From contig NZ_CP048286.1 of assembly GCF_010365285.1 (NCBI RefSeq), positions 2,680,501 to 2,744,500 on the forward strand: DNA of 64,000 nucleotides, written 5' to 3'. The notes beneath the pieces were generated by a model. That model was not told the DNA's origin and made no database searches. It saw nothing but the letters and a program-made list of their open reading frames with translations. How positions within the stretch are numbered: position 1 is the stretch's first letter; each line of letters starts with the position of its first letter. The DNA comes from Paenibacillus rhizovicinus (GTDB lineage Bacteria; Bacillota; Bacilli; Paenibacillales; Paenibacillaceae). This document shows, in pieces, positions 27,156 through 34,166 of the stretch. A program made the position numbers and the translations under genes.

Positions 27156-27773
27156 TTACAGCTCTTTCGGCGCTACGCCGGTCGTTCTCGCTTCGAACGA
27201 CCATTGCAGATTCAACGCATCGTTTTGGAACTGATCTTGGTTTTGACCGTTGTCTTCGAACGTGAATCTGACGATCAAGCTATCTGACGTGTGGGATTTA
27301 AGTCCTGCGGCTTCCTCATGACCTGCCAGCCACTGGATAATATCAAACTGCGTATTTTCCGCTGCGTCCGGAGTTCTGGTTAGCAAATCGTAAAGCGTCA
27401 TGCTTTCTACGACCTGATCCGACTTGTCGATGTTTCTCAAGAATTCTACTTTAATGTATTTGCCTAGATCCTCACTATTGGCAATGCCGTTATCTTGAAC
27501 GGTGTATTTTGTCGACAGGTAAATCTTACCGATATCGAGAGATCCGTCATTGTTGAGTTTAAAGGTTTTTGTCATATGATCCCCAGGAGCAAGATTAGCG
27601 AAGCTGATCGTCTCCGTTTGGCTCGTTCCTACGTTCAAGTCAACATTACCGGCAGCAAACGTACCTGTTTTTACGGCAGTATCACTAAAGTAAGCGAACG
27701 TTCCTCCGCCAATCAACGACAAGCCAAGTGCTGCAGTAGCCAATCCAAGACCCAATTTCACTTTAATGCTCAT
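27156..27773 (-). CDS. tasA: TasA/CalY-family biofilm matrix fibre protein
   Basis: Secreted structural protein forming amyloid-like fibres in the biofilm matrix; 205 residues (261 in B. subtilis TasA, about 195 in camelysin). The N-terminus has the SipW-type signal: a hydrophobic core followed by TFAYFSDTAVKTGTFAAG, the motif shared by TasA, CalY and TapA. The rest is a beta-sandwich domain (NVDLNVGTSQ, NLAPGDHMTKTFKLNNDGSL). Start supported by GGGGAGGAAATGAAAA-ATG. It is the last gene of the operon behind its dedicated signal peptidase. Confidence 0.94.
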   Translation of the reverse strand: MSIKVKLGLGLATAALGLSLIGGGTFAYFSDTAVKTGTFAAGNVDLNVGTSQTETISFANLAPGDHMTKTFKLNNDGSLDIGKIYLSTKYTVQDNGIANSEDLGKYIKVEFLRNIDKSDQVVESMTLYDLLTRTPDAAENTQFDIIQWLAGHEEAAGLKSHTSDSLIVRFTFEDNGQNQDQFQNDALNLQWSFEARTTGVAPKEL

Positions 27774-27854
27774 TTTTCATTTCCTCCCCGGATATCCTCT
27801 TACGAGGTTGTAATATATATTGCATCCCTACGATAGGCGCAAGGAGAACAATCA

Positions 27855-28442
27855 CTAGGACAATGCGTCTGGGTTCGATGGCGCCGCCGGAGCCGCCGGT
27901 TGACTCTTCTTCTGCTCCAGCTCCGAAATCGCCTTCCATGTCGTGACGACGGAGTAGATCAGCAGCAACAAGCCCGGTACTAGCAGCAGAAGCAAGCTGC
28001 CTTTCTTCGAATCGGCGAAGTTCATGCCGTAGCCCACGTAAGGGATCGTGAACCCGGTATACTTGCCTATAATGCGGGAAGAAGGAATCGGGGTCGTATC
28101 CGGCGTTTGGTTGTTATCGCCTTTGGTTGTATAAAGCTTCTGTCCGTCCTGCTCGGCCACATCGAAGATACGGTGCGTAACAATCATGTCTTCGCTATTT
28201 TTGAACGTAATGACGTCGCCTTTCGCGAAGCGATTCATATCTCCGCCCGGCTTGATCGCTACGATTGAACCCGTTTTAATTCCCGGCTCCATGGAGCCAG
28301 ATAATACGATTTTAATTTGGTAACCGAGCAGCTCGGGAGCGCCCCCGGATGCCTTGGACATGACCGTGGACAAGGCCACGATCAGAAACAGTACGATCAG
28401 TACGCCGGTTACGAAATGGCTGACGATTTTCTTGAGTTTCAT
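27855..28442 (-). CDS. sipW: ER-type signal peptidase I
   Basis: Cleaves the signal peptides of TasA and the TapA-like protein. At 195 residues it has an N-terminal membrane helix (7-28), the catalytic Ser50 in LSGSMEPGIKTGS, and H90 in MIVTHRI where bacterial-type peptidases have lysine, the defining feature of SipW and eukaryotic-type enzymes. A C-terminal helix (about 155-178) gives a second membrane span. Its start overlaps the tapA-like stop by four bases (ATGA). Confidence 0.95.
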   Translation of the reverse strand: MKLKKIVSHFVTGVLIVLFLIVALSTVMSKASGGAPELLGYQIKIVLSGSMEPGIKTGSIVAIKPGGDMNRFAKGDVITFKNSEDMIVTHRIFDVAEQDGQKLYTTKGDNNQTPDTTPIPSSRIIGKYTGFTIPYVGYGMNFADSKKGSLLLLLVPGLLLLIYSVVTTWKAISELEQKKSQPAAPAAPSNPDALS

Positions 28443-29656
28443 TGCGATACACCGCCTGATTCATCTGAATTTTGAGCCTGTCCGGTTCTTGAAGGACCGG
28501 ACGATGACATTTGCAGCAAATCATTGGAACTTTTGACTTCTGACGATTCTTGTTGCGGATCCGGCGGCGGGTCTTGTTCTGCGCCTTGGCCTGCATCTGG
28601 CGCCTTTCCTTGACCCGTTTTATTGTCCTGCGCCATATCAGGCTGGCCTTGCGGCTCGTCTTGCGGCTGATTATTCTGCGGAGCCGATTGCTGGTCTTGC
28701 GTCACCGTGCTCGGTTCCGCAGCGTTGTCCGCTTCTGCATGCTGTTCGTTACCAGCGTCAGGCCGCTCTGCGCTTGAATTCTCTTCGTCCGCCGATTGTT
28801 CCGCCGCAGCCTTCGCTTGCTCGGCAGCTTCGGCCCTTGATGCCAACAGCTCATCAATTCCGGCTACACGTGCTTGCAGGTTGCTTTGCAGCTGCGACAG
28901 AGCTCCCGAGGCATTGTCCAACGCGGCTTGTTTCCCGTCATATAGCGTTACGAAGCTATCTGCGACCAGTCCATCATTACTCTGAGGTTGTTCCCCCGGC
29001 CGTGACACAGTTCCGGATTGATCGGAAGCAAGCGCTTCATATACTTGTTCGGCCCGTTGATGCAGAGCCGGCGAGCCCGTAAGATCGTTATCAGTCGCAC
29101 TTCCGAATTTCGCCAGTAGGGACGTATCATTCACCCGCAGGCAATTTGCGTCTACAGTGTTCACATCATTCTCCAGCTGCCCCAAGACGGCTCCTGCCGC
29201 GCCCAGCTCTTCCTGCACGGTCTGCAATGAATGTTCATTCACGGCTTTAAGGGAAGCAATCGATTGCAGCTCATCCGGAATGCCTGCTAGCCGGTTAAGA
29301 TACGAAGTCTTCAGCTCTTGCAGCTGCTCGTCCGAACTCGCCTCAAGATTAGTCGTACTCGGTGAGCTGGCATCCGGAGCCGCGCTTCCGGCTATCGAAG
29401 CATATGCAGCGTTTCCTTGACGGATATGATCGTTCCACTGGCCTAGCAGCGCTTCAATATCTTGCGGAAAGACGGGACAGATGCCAATGCTTGACGTCGC
29501 TTCCGAAGTCGAGGTGAATGCGCCGTAGGTCAGCCCCGCCCGGCTTGATGTCAAAATAAACACCAACATCAGCACCATAACGCCGTTGATAATATAAAGT
29601 GTCGTTTTCAACCTGCGAGCCTTCCGTTTCTGTTTCATTCTCTGCGATCTCAGCAA
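28439..29656 (-). CDS. tapA: TapA-like fibre anchoring/assembly protein
   Basis: First gene of the tasA operon and the positional equivalent of B. subtilis TapA. The N-terminus has a basic segment, a helix (TLYIINGVMVLMLVFIL) and then TYGAFTSTSEATSSIGICP, a SipW-type cleavage region with the cysteine that follows in TapA. The protein is much longer than TapA (405 against about 253). Residues 80-290 look alpha-helical with repeated QLQ/LQE elements, and the last 110 are acidic and Gln/Asn/Pro-rich (low complexity). Overall sequence similarity to TapA is slight, so the name rests on context and the N-terminus. TTG start with GGGGGG six bases upstream; an internal ATG at 29638 is the alternative. 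Confidence 0.7.
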   Translation of the reverse strand: MLRSQRMKQKRKARRLKTTLYIINGVMVLMLVFILTSSRAGLTYGAFTSTSEATSSIGICPVFPQDIEALLGQWNDHIRQGNAAYASIAGSAAPDASSPSTTNLEASSDEQLQELKTSYLNRLAGIPDELQSIASLKAVNEHSLQTVQEELGAAGAVLGQLENDVNTVDANCLRVNDTSLLAKFGSATDNDLTGSPALHQRAEQVYEALASDQSGTVSRPGEQPQSNDGLVADSFVTLYDGKQAALDNASGALSQLQSNLQARVAGIDELLASRAEAAEQAKAAAEQSADEENSSAERPDAGNEQHAEADNAAEPSTVTQDQQSAPQNNQPQDEPQGQPDMAQDNKTGQGKAPDAGQGAEQDPPPDPQQESSEVKSSNDLLQMSSSGPSRTGQAQNSDESGGVSQ

Positions 29657-29683
29657 GACGAGCCCCCCAGTATCGACAAGGTT

Positions 29684-29721
29684 GTTCTTTAGGATGTTTA
29701 CGCTCGTTCTTTATTGAGAAC
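29684..29721. promoter_or_regulatory. SinR-type operator pair in the tapA leader
   Basis: GTTCTTT occurs at 29684-29690 and 29706-29712. The second is followed by an inverted near-match (TGAGAAC, 29715-29721), making the dyad CGTTCT-TTATTG-AGAACG. GTTCTYT is the published SinR recognition word in B. subtilis, and SinR binds inverted or direct pairs of it. The sites lie 28-65 bases upstream of the tapA start, within the leader or promoter. Confidence 0.7.
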
Positions 29722-29867
29722 GTTTTGCGCTTTAAATATAACCTGAACTTCCTGAAAATGAAAAGCCGGAAATTCGCTCGATTATTCTTGATTAAGAACA
29801 AAATATGTAGTTTATGCACAATTATACAGCGCTTTTCTTACGTTATCTCCAGAATCCTCTACTTATT

Positions 29868-29883
29868 GTTCTTTATAAAGAAC
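29868..29883. promoter_or_regulatory. Perfect inverted SinR-type operator
   Basis: GTTCTTT-AT-AAAGAAC, a perfect dyad of the SinR word, in the region between the tapA operon and the divergent sinR gene. A TATAAT (complement of 29821-29826) lies 41 bases from it on the tapA side. A further near-match (TAAGAAC) is at 29793-29799. It could control both directions. Confidence 0.7.
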
Positions 29884-29937
29884 ATTCAATTTTTTATCCA
29901 TAAACAATACCGAGAGTCAGTCCTTCTGTTCAGACGC

Positions 29938-29961
29938 AAAAAAACCGACCTCTCGGGCCGG
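29938..29961 (-). terminator. Minus-strand terminator between sinR and tapA
   Basis: On the minus strand CCGGCC-CGAGA-GGTCGG (one mismatch) is followed by seven or more T. No minus-strand gene ends here. The nearest upstream minus gene is sinI, on the far side of sinR, so this may stop transcripts that have run antisense through sinR. Confidence 0.55.
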
Positions 29962-30089
29962 CTTACAATAACATGACACGCAACTTTACAAATCCATAAG
30001 CACCCCTTAATATGTGGATAAGCACCAAGGTCCCACTCCTGCAGGGATGCAGGGTTTGCTAAACTCTATGAAACAAAGGATGTATGAGC

Positions 30090-30434
30090 ATGATCGAGGA
30101 TATCGGAAAGCAAATCCATCAATTGCGAATGAACAAAGGAATGTCTCTATCCGAGCTTGCCGACCGGGCCGAGGTGGCGAAATCCTATATCAGCAATGTC
30201 GAACGCGGACTGCAGTCCAATCCCTCCATACAATTTCTCGAGAAGGTTGCCTCCGCGCTGGACGTGACCATCCATTCTCTCTTATATGGCAACTTGAATG
30301 CCGACGAACAGTTGCTTGATCCGGATTGGCAGCTGCTGCTCAAGGAAGCGATGTCCTCCGGCATTAGCAAGACGCAGTTCAAAGAGTTTTTGGAGTTTCA
30401 GAAATGGAAGAAGAACAACGAAACCGCGGAGTAG
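30090..30434 (+). CDS. sinR: SinR-type master regulator of biofilm formation
   Basis: A 114-residue Xre-family repressor very close in plan to B. subtilis SinR. The N-terminal helix-turn-helix is MSLSELADRAEVAKSYISNVERGLQSNPSIQFLEKVASALDV (residues 18-59), with no break over the family core. The C-terminal SinI-interaction/tetramerisation region includes DWQLLLKEAMSSGISKTQFKEFL and QKWKK. The start at 30090 is preferred because AAAGGA is nine bases upstream; the ATG at 30084 would be only three away. In B. subtilis SinR represses tapA-sipW-tasA and eps operons and is sequestered by SinI. Here it is divergent from the tapA operon and convergent with sinI. Confidence 0.95.
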   Translation: MIEDIGKQIHQLRMNKGMSLSELADRAEVAKSYISNVERGLQSNPSIQFLEKVASALDVTIHSLLYGNLNADEQLLDPDWQLLLKEAMSSGISKTQFKEFLEFQKWKKNNETAE

Positions 30435-30443
30435 TAGTTCATG

Positions 30444-30590
30444 CTAGGCTTGTCGCCTGTAATCGCTTACATTATTGGAAGCTTCGATAAACGAGCGTAT
30501 CTCTTCCACCGTCAATCCGAGCTCCTTAGCTTGAAGCAGCAAGGTAATCCATTCTCGTTTGGCGGCCTCGTCCTTCGCGGAAGTGAACAT
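30444..30590 (-). CDS. sinI: SinI-type anti-repressor, 48 residues
   Basis: Small antagonist of SinR, below the size most gene finders report. The translated core EWITLLLQAKELGLTVEEIRSFI (residues 13-35; written here only to show its span) aligns without gaps with the helix-hook of B. subtilis SinI and with the SinR C-terminal helices it mimics. The ATG at 30590 is preceded by GGGAGGGAGAGAGGG. The stop is nine bases from the sinR stop, so the two genes are tail-to-tail, whereas in B. subtilis sinI precedes sinR in tandem. Two Spo0A-type boxes lie upstream. Confidence 0.85.
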   Translation of the reverse strand: MFTSAKDEAAKREWITLLLQAKELGLTVEEIRSFIEASNNVSDYRRQA

Positions 30591-30682
30591 AACCCTCTCT
30601 CCCTCCCTGTCTATCAAGTCATTTCCCTCCCTGCTGCTTGATGCAGGACCATTGCACTATTCTATCAACTTCACTTGTCTCA

Positions 30683-30716
30683 ATGATACAATGTGTAACT
30701 TAAAAAGGTTGTCGAA
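30683..30716 (-). promoter_or_regulatory. Candidate Spo0A-activated promoter of sinI
   Basis: The plus strand has TGTCGAA at 30710-30716, an exact 0A-box core. On the minus strand a -10-like TATCAT (complement of 30683-30688) follows 21 bases downstream with no good -35, as in promoters where Spo0A~P replaces -35 recognition. It lies about 95-125 bases upstream of the sinI start. Confidence 0.5.
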
Positions 30717-30797
30717 CTCTGCCTGTCCGCAAATTTTTTTCTTTCCCTCCATAAACTGCGCTCCCAGCATCATCGATCATAGTTCCAAAGATAGAAT

Positions 30798-30804
30798 TGT
30801 CGAA
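30798..30804. promoter_or_regulatory. Second Spo0A-type box upstream of sinI
   Basis: TGTCGAA again, same orientation as the box at 30710-30716 and 88 bases further from sinI. Two exact 7-base matches within about 100 bases in front of a gene known to be Spo0A-controlled in Bacillus make chance unlikely. Confidence 0.5.
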
Positions 30805-30844
30805 TTTCAGAATCATTTGCGATTTCTTGTCCCATCTCCGGATC

Positions 30845-30896
30845 AAAAAAAGCGATTTCCGCATTCAAGCCGCAAGCAGCCCGAACCGAAAATCGC
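30845..30896 (-). terminator. Terminator of fabI
   Basis: On the minus strand GCGATTTTCGG...GCGGAAATCGC forms a long stem followed by seven T. It insulates sinI from fabI transcription. Confidence 0.85.
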
Positions 30897-30929
30897 CTAT
30901 GAAACGTCTATGAATTCCTGTAAATCCGC

Positions 30930-31700
30930 TTATACCCCGACGATATTATATCCGTTATCGCAGTAAATCACTTCGCCCGTAATGCCGCGCGCGAGATGGC
31001 TCAGCAGGAACATCGCCGTGTCGCCGACTTCGGAGGCATCCGTCGTTTTGCGGAGCGGGGATTTCTCCTCGACCTGGCGCAGAATCGAGTTGAAATCTTT
31101 GATGCCCTTGGCAGCCAGCGTCCGGATCGGTCCGGCGGAGACCGCGTTGACGCGGATACCGTGCGGGCCGAGATCGGCGGCGAGATAACGTACGGACGCT
31201 TCCAGCGCCGCTTTGGCCACGCCCATGACGTTGTAATTGCGCAGCGCGCGCTCCGCGCCGAGGTAGGTCATCGTCATGATGCTGCCGCCCTCCGTCATGA
31301 GCGGATACAACCGCTGCGCGACAGCCGTCAGCGAATAAGCGCTGATGTCGTGCGCAAGCGCGAAGCCGGCACGCGACGTATCGACGAACATGCCTTCCAG
31401 CTCTTCGGTCTTCGCGAAAGCGATACTATGTACGAGGCCGTGAAGGACGCCGAAGCTCTCCCGGATTTGATCGGCAAGACCTTCGATCTCTTCATCCACC
31501 GTTACATTGCACGGCAGCAAGATGGACCCGGAAATCGTATCCGCCAGCTTGCGCACCCGCTCCTCTACGCGCTCGTTCTCATACGTGAACGCCAATCGTG
31601 CACCTTGCGCCGCCAGCGACTGCGCGATGGCCCACGCGATGCTGCGGTCGTTCGCTACGCCCATGACGAGCATATTCTTCCCTGCCAATAATCCGTTCAT
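30930..31700 (-). CDS. fabI: Enoyl-[acyl-carrier-protein] reductase (NADH), FabI
   Basis: Last step of the fatty-acid elongation cycle. At 256 residues the length matches B. subtilis FabI (258). The Rossmann start is LVMGVANDRSIAWAIAQSL, and the catalytic YxxxxxxK is in YNVMGVAKAALEASVRYLA. RVNAVSAGPIRTLAA is also typical. The ATG at 31700 is preferred over an in-frame ATG 30 codons upstream because homology begins there and GGAGAGG lies 12 bases before it. A FapR operator was looked for upstream and not recognised. Confidence 0.96.
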   Translation of the reverse strand: MNGLLAGKNMLVMGVANDRSIAWAIAQSLAAQGARLAFTYENERVEERVRKLADTISGSILLPCNVTVDEEIEGLADQIRESFGVLHGLVHSIAFAKTEELEGMFVDTSRAGFALAHDISAYSLTAVAQRLYPLMTEGGSIMTMTYLGAERALRNYNVMGVAKAALEASVRYLAADLGPHGIRVNAVSAGPIRTLAAKGIKDFNSILRQVEEKSPLRKTTDASEVGDTAMFLLSHLARGITGEVIYCDNGYNIVGV

Positions 31701-31800
31701 TGAATCACAATCCTCTCCGTATAGTGGTGATGCCAATTCGGAAGTAGGACCAGGGTGTAAAGGCTGAAATGATAGCGCTTCCTTTACCAAAAATAACGTA

Positions 31801-31847
31801 AGAGGCGCAAAAGATCAAGCCTCATTGCAAGCCTCTTTTGCGCCTCT
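31801..31847. terminator. Long hairpin after uvsE
   Basis: Perfect 14-base inverted repeat AGAGGCGCAAAAGA/TCTTTTGCGCCTCT with a 19-base loop, 20 bases after the uvsE stop. A T-rich run follows at some distance on the minus strand. Confidence 0.7.
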
Positions 31848-31866
31848 GTGCGATATCCGTTTGATA

Positions 31867-32868
31867 TTAGTAGATCTCGATGCTGCCGCCGTCGATGACG
31901 CGAATGGCCTCGCCATCCGCCTGCAGCTGCCGCATGTCTGCCATCAGCTGCAACAGCGCGGCATCCTTCTGCTTCGCCTCGATCATGACGTCGAGCTGCG
32001 GAATCGAGCCGTTAACGCCGCGCAGGAAGCGCAGCAGCGGTCCGGCCTCGACGTTGTCGGCATGACCGCGCGGGTCCCGCTCGCTCTTCGGGCTCGATAC
32101 ATGCAGCTTCGGCGCGAGAGGCAGCGGCTGCCCGTCCGGTCCATTCCACGTGCGTACTATGCGCGGCCACAGCTCGTCATGCAGCGCCGCTTCGCTCTCG
32201 CCGCCGTCATTGACCGCGTGATGGTGGATATCGAGCACCATCGGCGTACCGACGGCCTCGGCCGCCGCAAGCGTTTCGCGCACGGTGAACGTCTTGTCAT
32301 CGTTCTCCAGCGTAATGCGATTCCGAAGCCTGTCCGGCAGCGCGCCGAACTGGGCAATGAACCGTTCCAAGGAGGTGGGCTTGTCCCCGTAGGCGCCGCC
32401 GACATGAATATTGCATTTGGTCATCGGGTCCAGTCCCATATGCTCCAGCATCGTGACATGGTAATTTAAATCTTCGGCCGATTTGGCCAGCACTTCGGGC
32501 CGCGGCGTGCTGAACACGCAGAAATGATCGGGATGAAACGACAGCCGCATGCCTTTCTCTTTGGCATACCGACCGACATCCGCGAACGCTTCTTCGAGCG
32601 CCGGGTAGGGGTTCCAGTCCTTCAGCGCGTCATGCGTCGCAAGCGGAATCAGTTTGGATGTCATGCGGTACACGTAGACGTCGTGACCGACGCAGTGCTT
32701 CATGATTCGCAGCGTCGTCCGCAGATTCTCCTCCGCAATCCGCTCCAGACGGCGCAATGCCGCTTCCCGGTCATCCAGCTTGGAGAACGTCGCATACGTC
32801 ATCGTCCGGGACGGGGACGTCTTCTCCAGCAGCACGCTCATCGCAACGAACCCGAAGCGGACAATCAT
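31867..32868 (-). CDS. uvsE: UV damage endonuclease UvsE
   Basis: Nicks DNA 5' of UV photoproducts, an alternative excision pathway found in many spore-formers. A 333-residue TIM barrel beginning MIVRFGFVAMSVLLE. Metal-binding and active-site segments are seen in RLSFHPDHFCVFST, CNIHVGGAYGDK, ITLENDDKTF and MVLDIHHHAVND. Its start overlaps the stop of the preceding small gene by four bases, so the two are cotranslated. Confidence 0.95.
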   Translation of the reverse strand: MIVRFGFVAMSVLLEKTSPSRTMTYATFSKLDDREAALRRLERIAEENLRTTLRIMKHCVGHDVYVYRMTSKLIPLATHDALKDWNPYPALEEAFADVGRYAKEKGMRLSFHPDHFCVFSTPRPEVLAKSAEDLNYHVTMLEHMGLDPMTKCNIHVGGAYGDKPTSLERFIAQFGALPDRLRNRITLENDDKTFTVRETLAAAEAVGTPMVLDIHHHAVNDGGESEAALHDELWPRIVRTWNGPDGQPLPLAPKLHVSSPKSERDPRGHADNVEAGPLLRFLRGVNGSIPQLDVMIEAKQKDAALLQLMADMRQLQADGEAIRVIDGGSIEIY

Positions 32869-33185
32869 GCTTGTTGGTCTCCGAAGAACATTTCATACGC
32901 CAGCGCCGTTTGCACGCGCGCTTCTTCCTCCGTCAGCTTGCGGACGAGCTCCATCTCGACCTGCGTCACTTCTTCGCCTTGAAAATTGATTTCGGCGATG
33001 GACACGAGAATGCGCACGATGGCGATCGCTTCGTTGTCCGGCGTGTAGGCGATCACCTTCTGGCCGGTCGGGTAAACGCGGAAGCCGCTTTTGACCATTT
33101 TGCCGCGGCCATACTCCAAGAGCTCGTACAACTCCTGCTTGGACTTGAATTTGCAGACCGAATTAAACTCCGATTGAAATCCCAT
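32865..33185 (-). CDS. Small conserved protein upstream of uvsE
   Basis: A 106-residue, mixed alpha/beta protein with no signal or membrane segment (MGFQSEFNSVCKFKSKQE, SGFRVYPTGQKVIAYTPD, VSIAEINFQGEEVTQVE). I do not recognise a domain with certainty. ATGA coupling to uvsE suggests a role with UV repair or at least shared expression. AGGAGG precedes the ATG; the 72-base tandem repeat array ends right at this ribosome binding site. Confidence 0.8.
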   Translation of the reverse strand: MGFQSEFNSVCKFKSKQELYELLEYGRGKMVKSGFRVYPTGQKVIAYTPDNEAIAIVRILVSIAEINFQGEEVTQVEMELVRKLTEEEARVQTALAYEMFFGDQQA

Positions 33186-33198
33186 ATGTATGACCTCC

Positions 33199-33538
33199 TA
33201 AAAGTTTTGCGGGCGGAGCCTCGCAGCCGGGAATCCGGCAAGTAAGCAAAACTGCTTCGTAAGCATAAGCTTACGTTTTGTGGAGCGGAGCCTCGCAGCC
33301 GGGAATCCGGCAAGTAAGCAAAACTGCTTCGTAAGCATAAGCTTAAGTTTTGCGGGGCGGAGCCTCGCAGCCGGGAATCCGGCAAGTAAGCAAAACTGCT
33401 TCGTAAGCATAAGCTTACGTTTTGTGGAGCGGAGCCTCGCAGCCGGGAATCTGGCAAGTAAGCAAAACTGCTTCGTAAGCATAAGCTTAAATTTTGCGGA
33501 GCGGAGCCTCGCAGCCGGGAACCCGGCAAGTAAGCAGC
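33199..33538. repeat. Tandem repeat array, 72-base unit, about 4.7 copies
   Basis: The phrase GGAGCCTCGCAGCCGGGAA begins at 33215, 33287, 33359, 33431 and 33503, an exact 72-base period. Copies differ at only a few bases. Each unit holds two hairpins: GCCGG-GAAT-CCGGC, and CGTAAGC-ATAA-GCTTACG flanked by CAAAAC and GTTTTG. The array abuts the ribosome binding site of the small gene at 33185, so it occupies that operon's leader or promoter. Because 72 is a multiple of three, long repetitive reading frames appear in several frames; I consider them accidental. Confidence 0.92.
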
Positions 33539-33727
33539 GCTAACGAACCCAAATAACGCTATTTGCCCGTATTGCTGGCCTTCTGCAACGTAACGAACCT
33601 CAGCATCGCTATTCGGCTAATTAACCCACTAAATAGTCCGTTTTAATCGAAATAAGGCTTCTACGATTCCTTATCCCGTTTCGAACGTTCATTTTGCCCG
33701 TTTAAGGCTCGTACGATTCGTTAGCGC
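33537..33727. repeat. 191-base element bounded by perfect inverted repeats
   Basis: GCGCTAACGAA at 33537-33547 and TTCGTTAGCGC at 33717-33727 are perfect inverted ends. The interior contains further related words (TAACGAACC, CGCTATT, TACGATTC). There is no transposase. It has the look of a small non-coding interspersed repeat, and similar words occur at 5.83-6.03 kb. Confidence 0.55.
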
Positions 33728-33736
33728 AATTAGTGC

Positions 33737-34135
33737 AGCCCCACGCAACCGTGGAACCCGGTGAAGATATTGCGAAATACACACGCGCGGCCACCAGCCC
33801 GCCAGTTCACACGGCCACCAGCCCTGTCGCTCCACCAAGCCACCAGCCTCACCAGCTCACCTCGGCCTACCAACGCCATCGCTACACCCGGCCCACCAGG
33901 CCACCAGCCCGCCAGTTCACACGGCCACCAGCCCTGTCGCTCCATCAGCCTCACCAGTTCACCCGGCCTACCAGCCCTGTCGCTCCACCAAGCCACCAGC
34001 CTCACCAGTTCCCTCGGCCTACCAGCTCCGTCGCTACACCCGGCCCACCAGACCGCCTGCCCCGCCAGCTCACCCGGCCACCAGCCCCGCCAGCTCACCT
34101 CACCCGTCAGTCCCACAGCCCCGTCCACCAAAGAG
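33737..34135. repeat. C-rich degenerate repeat tract
   Basis: About 400 bases of CCACCAG/CTCACC-type repeats, with an exact 44-base duplication at 33791 and 33901 and a longer imperfect copy near 33972. The plus strand is strongly C-rich. Several frames stay open because of the composition, but none has a ribosome binding site or recognisable protein, so I do not call a gene. Confidence 0.75.
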
Positions 34136-34166
34136 CAGAAAAAATCCGGCTTAATGCTAAGCCGGA
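34135..34166 (-). terminator. Terminator overlapping the ddl stop codon
   Basis: On the minus strand TCCGGCTTA-GCAT-TAAGCCGGA followed by six T. The stem includes the TAG stop of ddl. Confidence 0.88.

Noticed and set aside
33053..33529. 158-codon minus-strand frame with 24-residue repeats
   Set aside because: It is a by-product of the 72-base tandem array (a multiple of three) and overlaps the well-supported small gene at 32865-33185 in another frame.
33199..33538. CRISPR array
   Set aside because: The units are contiguous and nearly identical over all 72 bases. There are no variable spacers and no cas genes.
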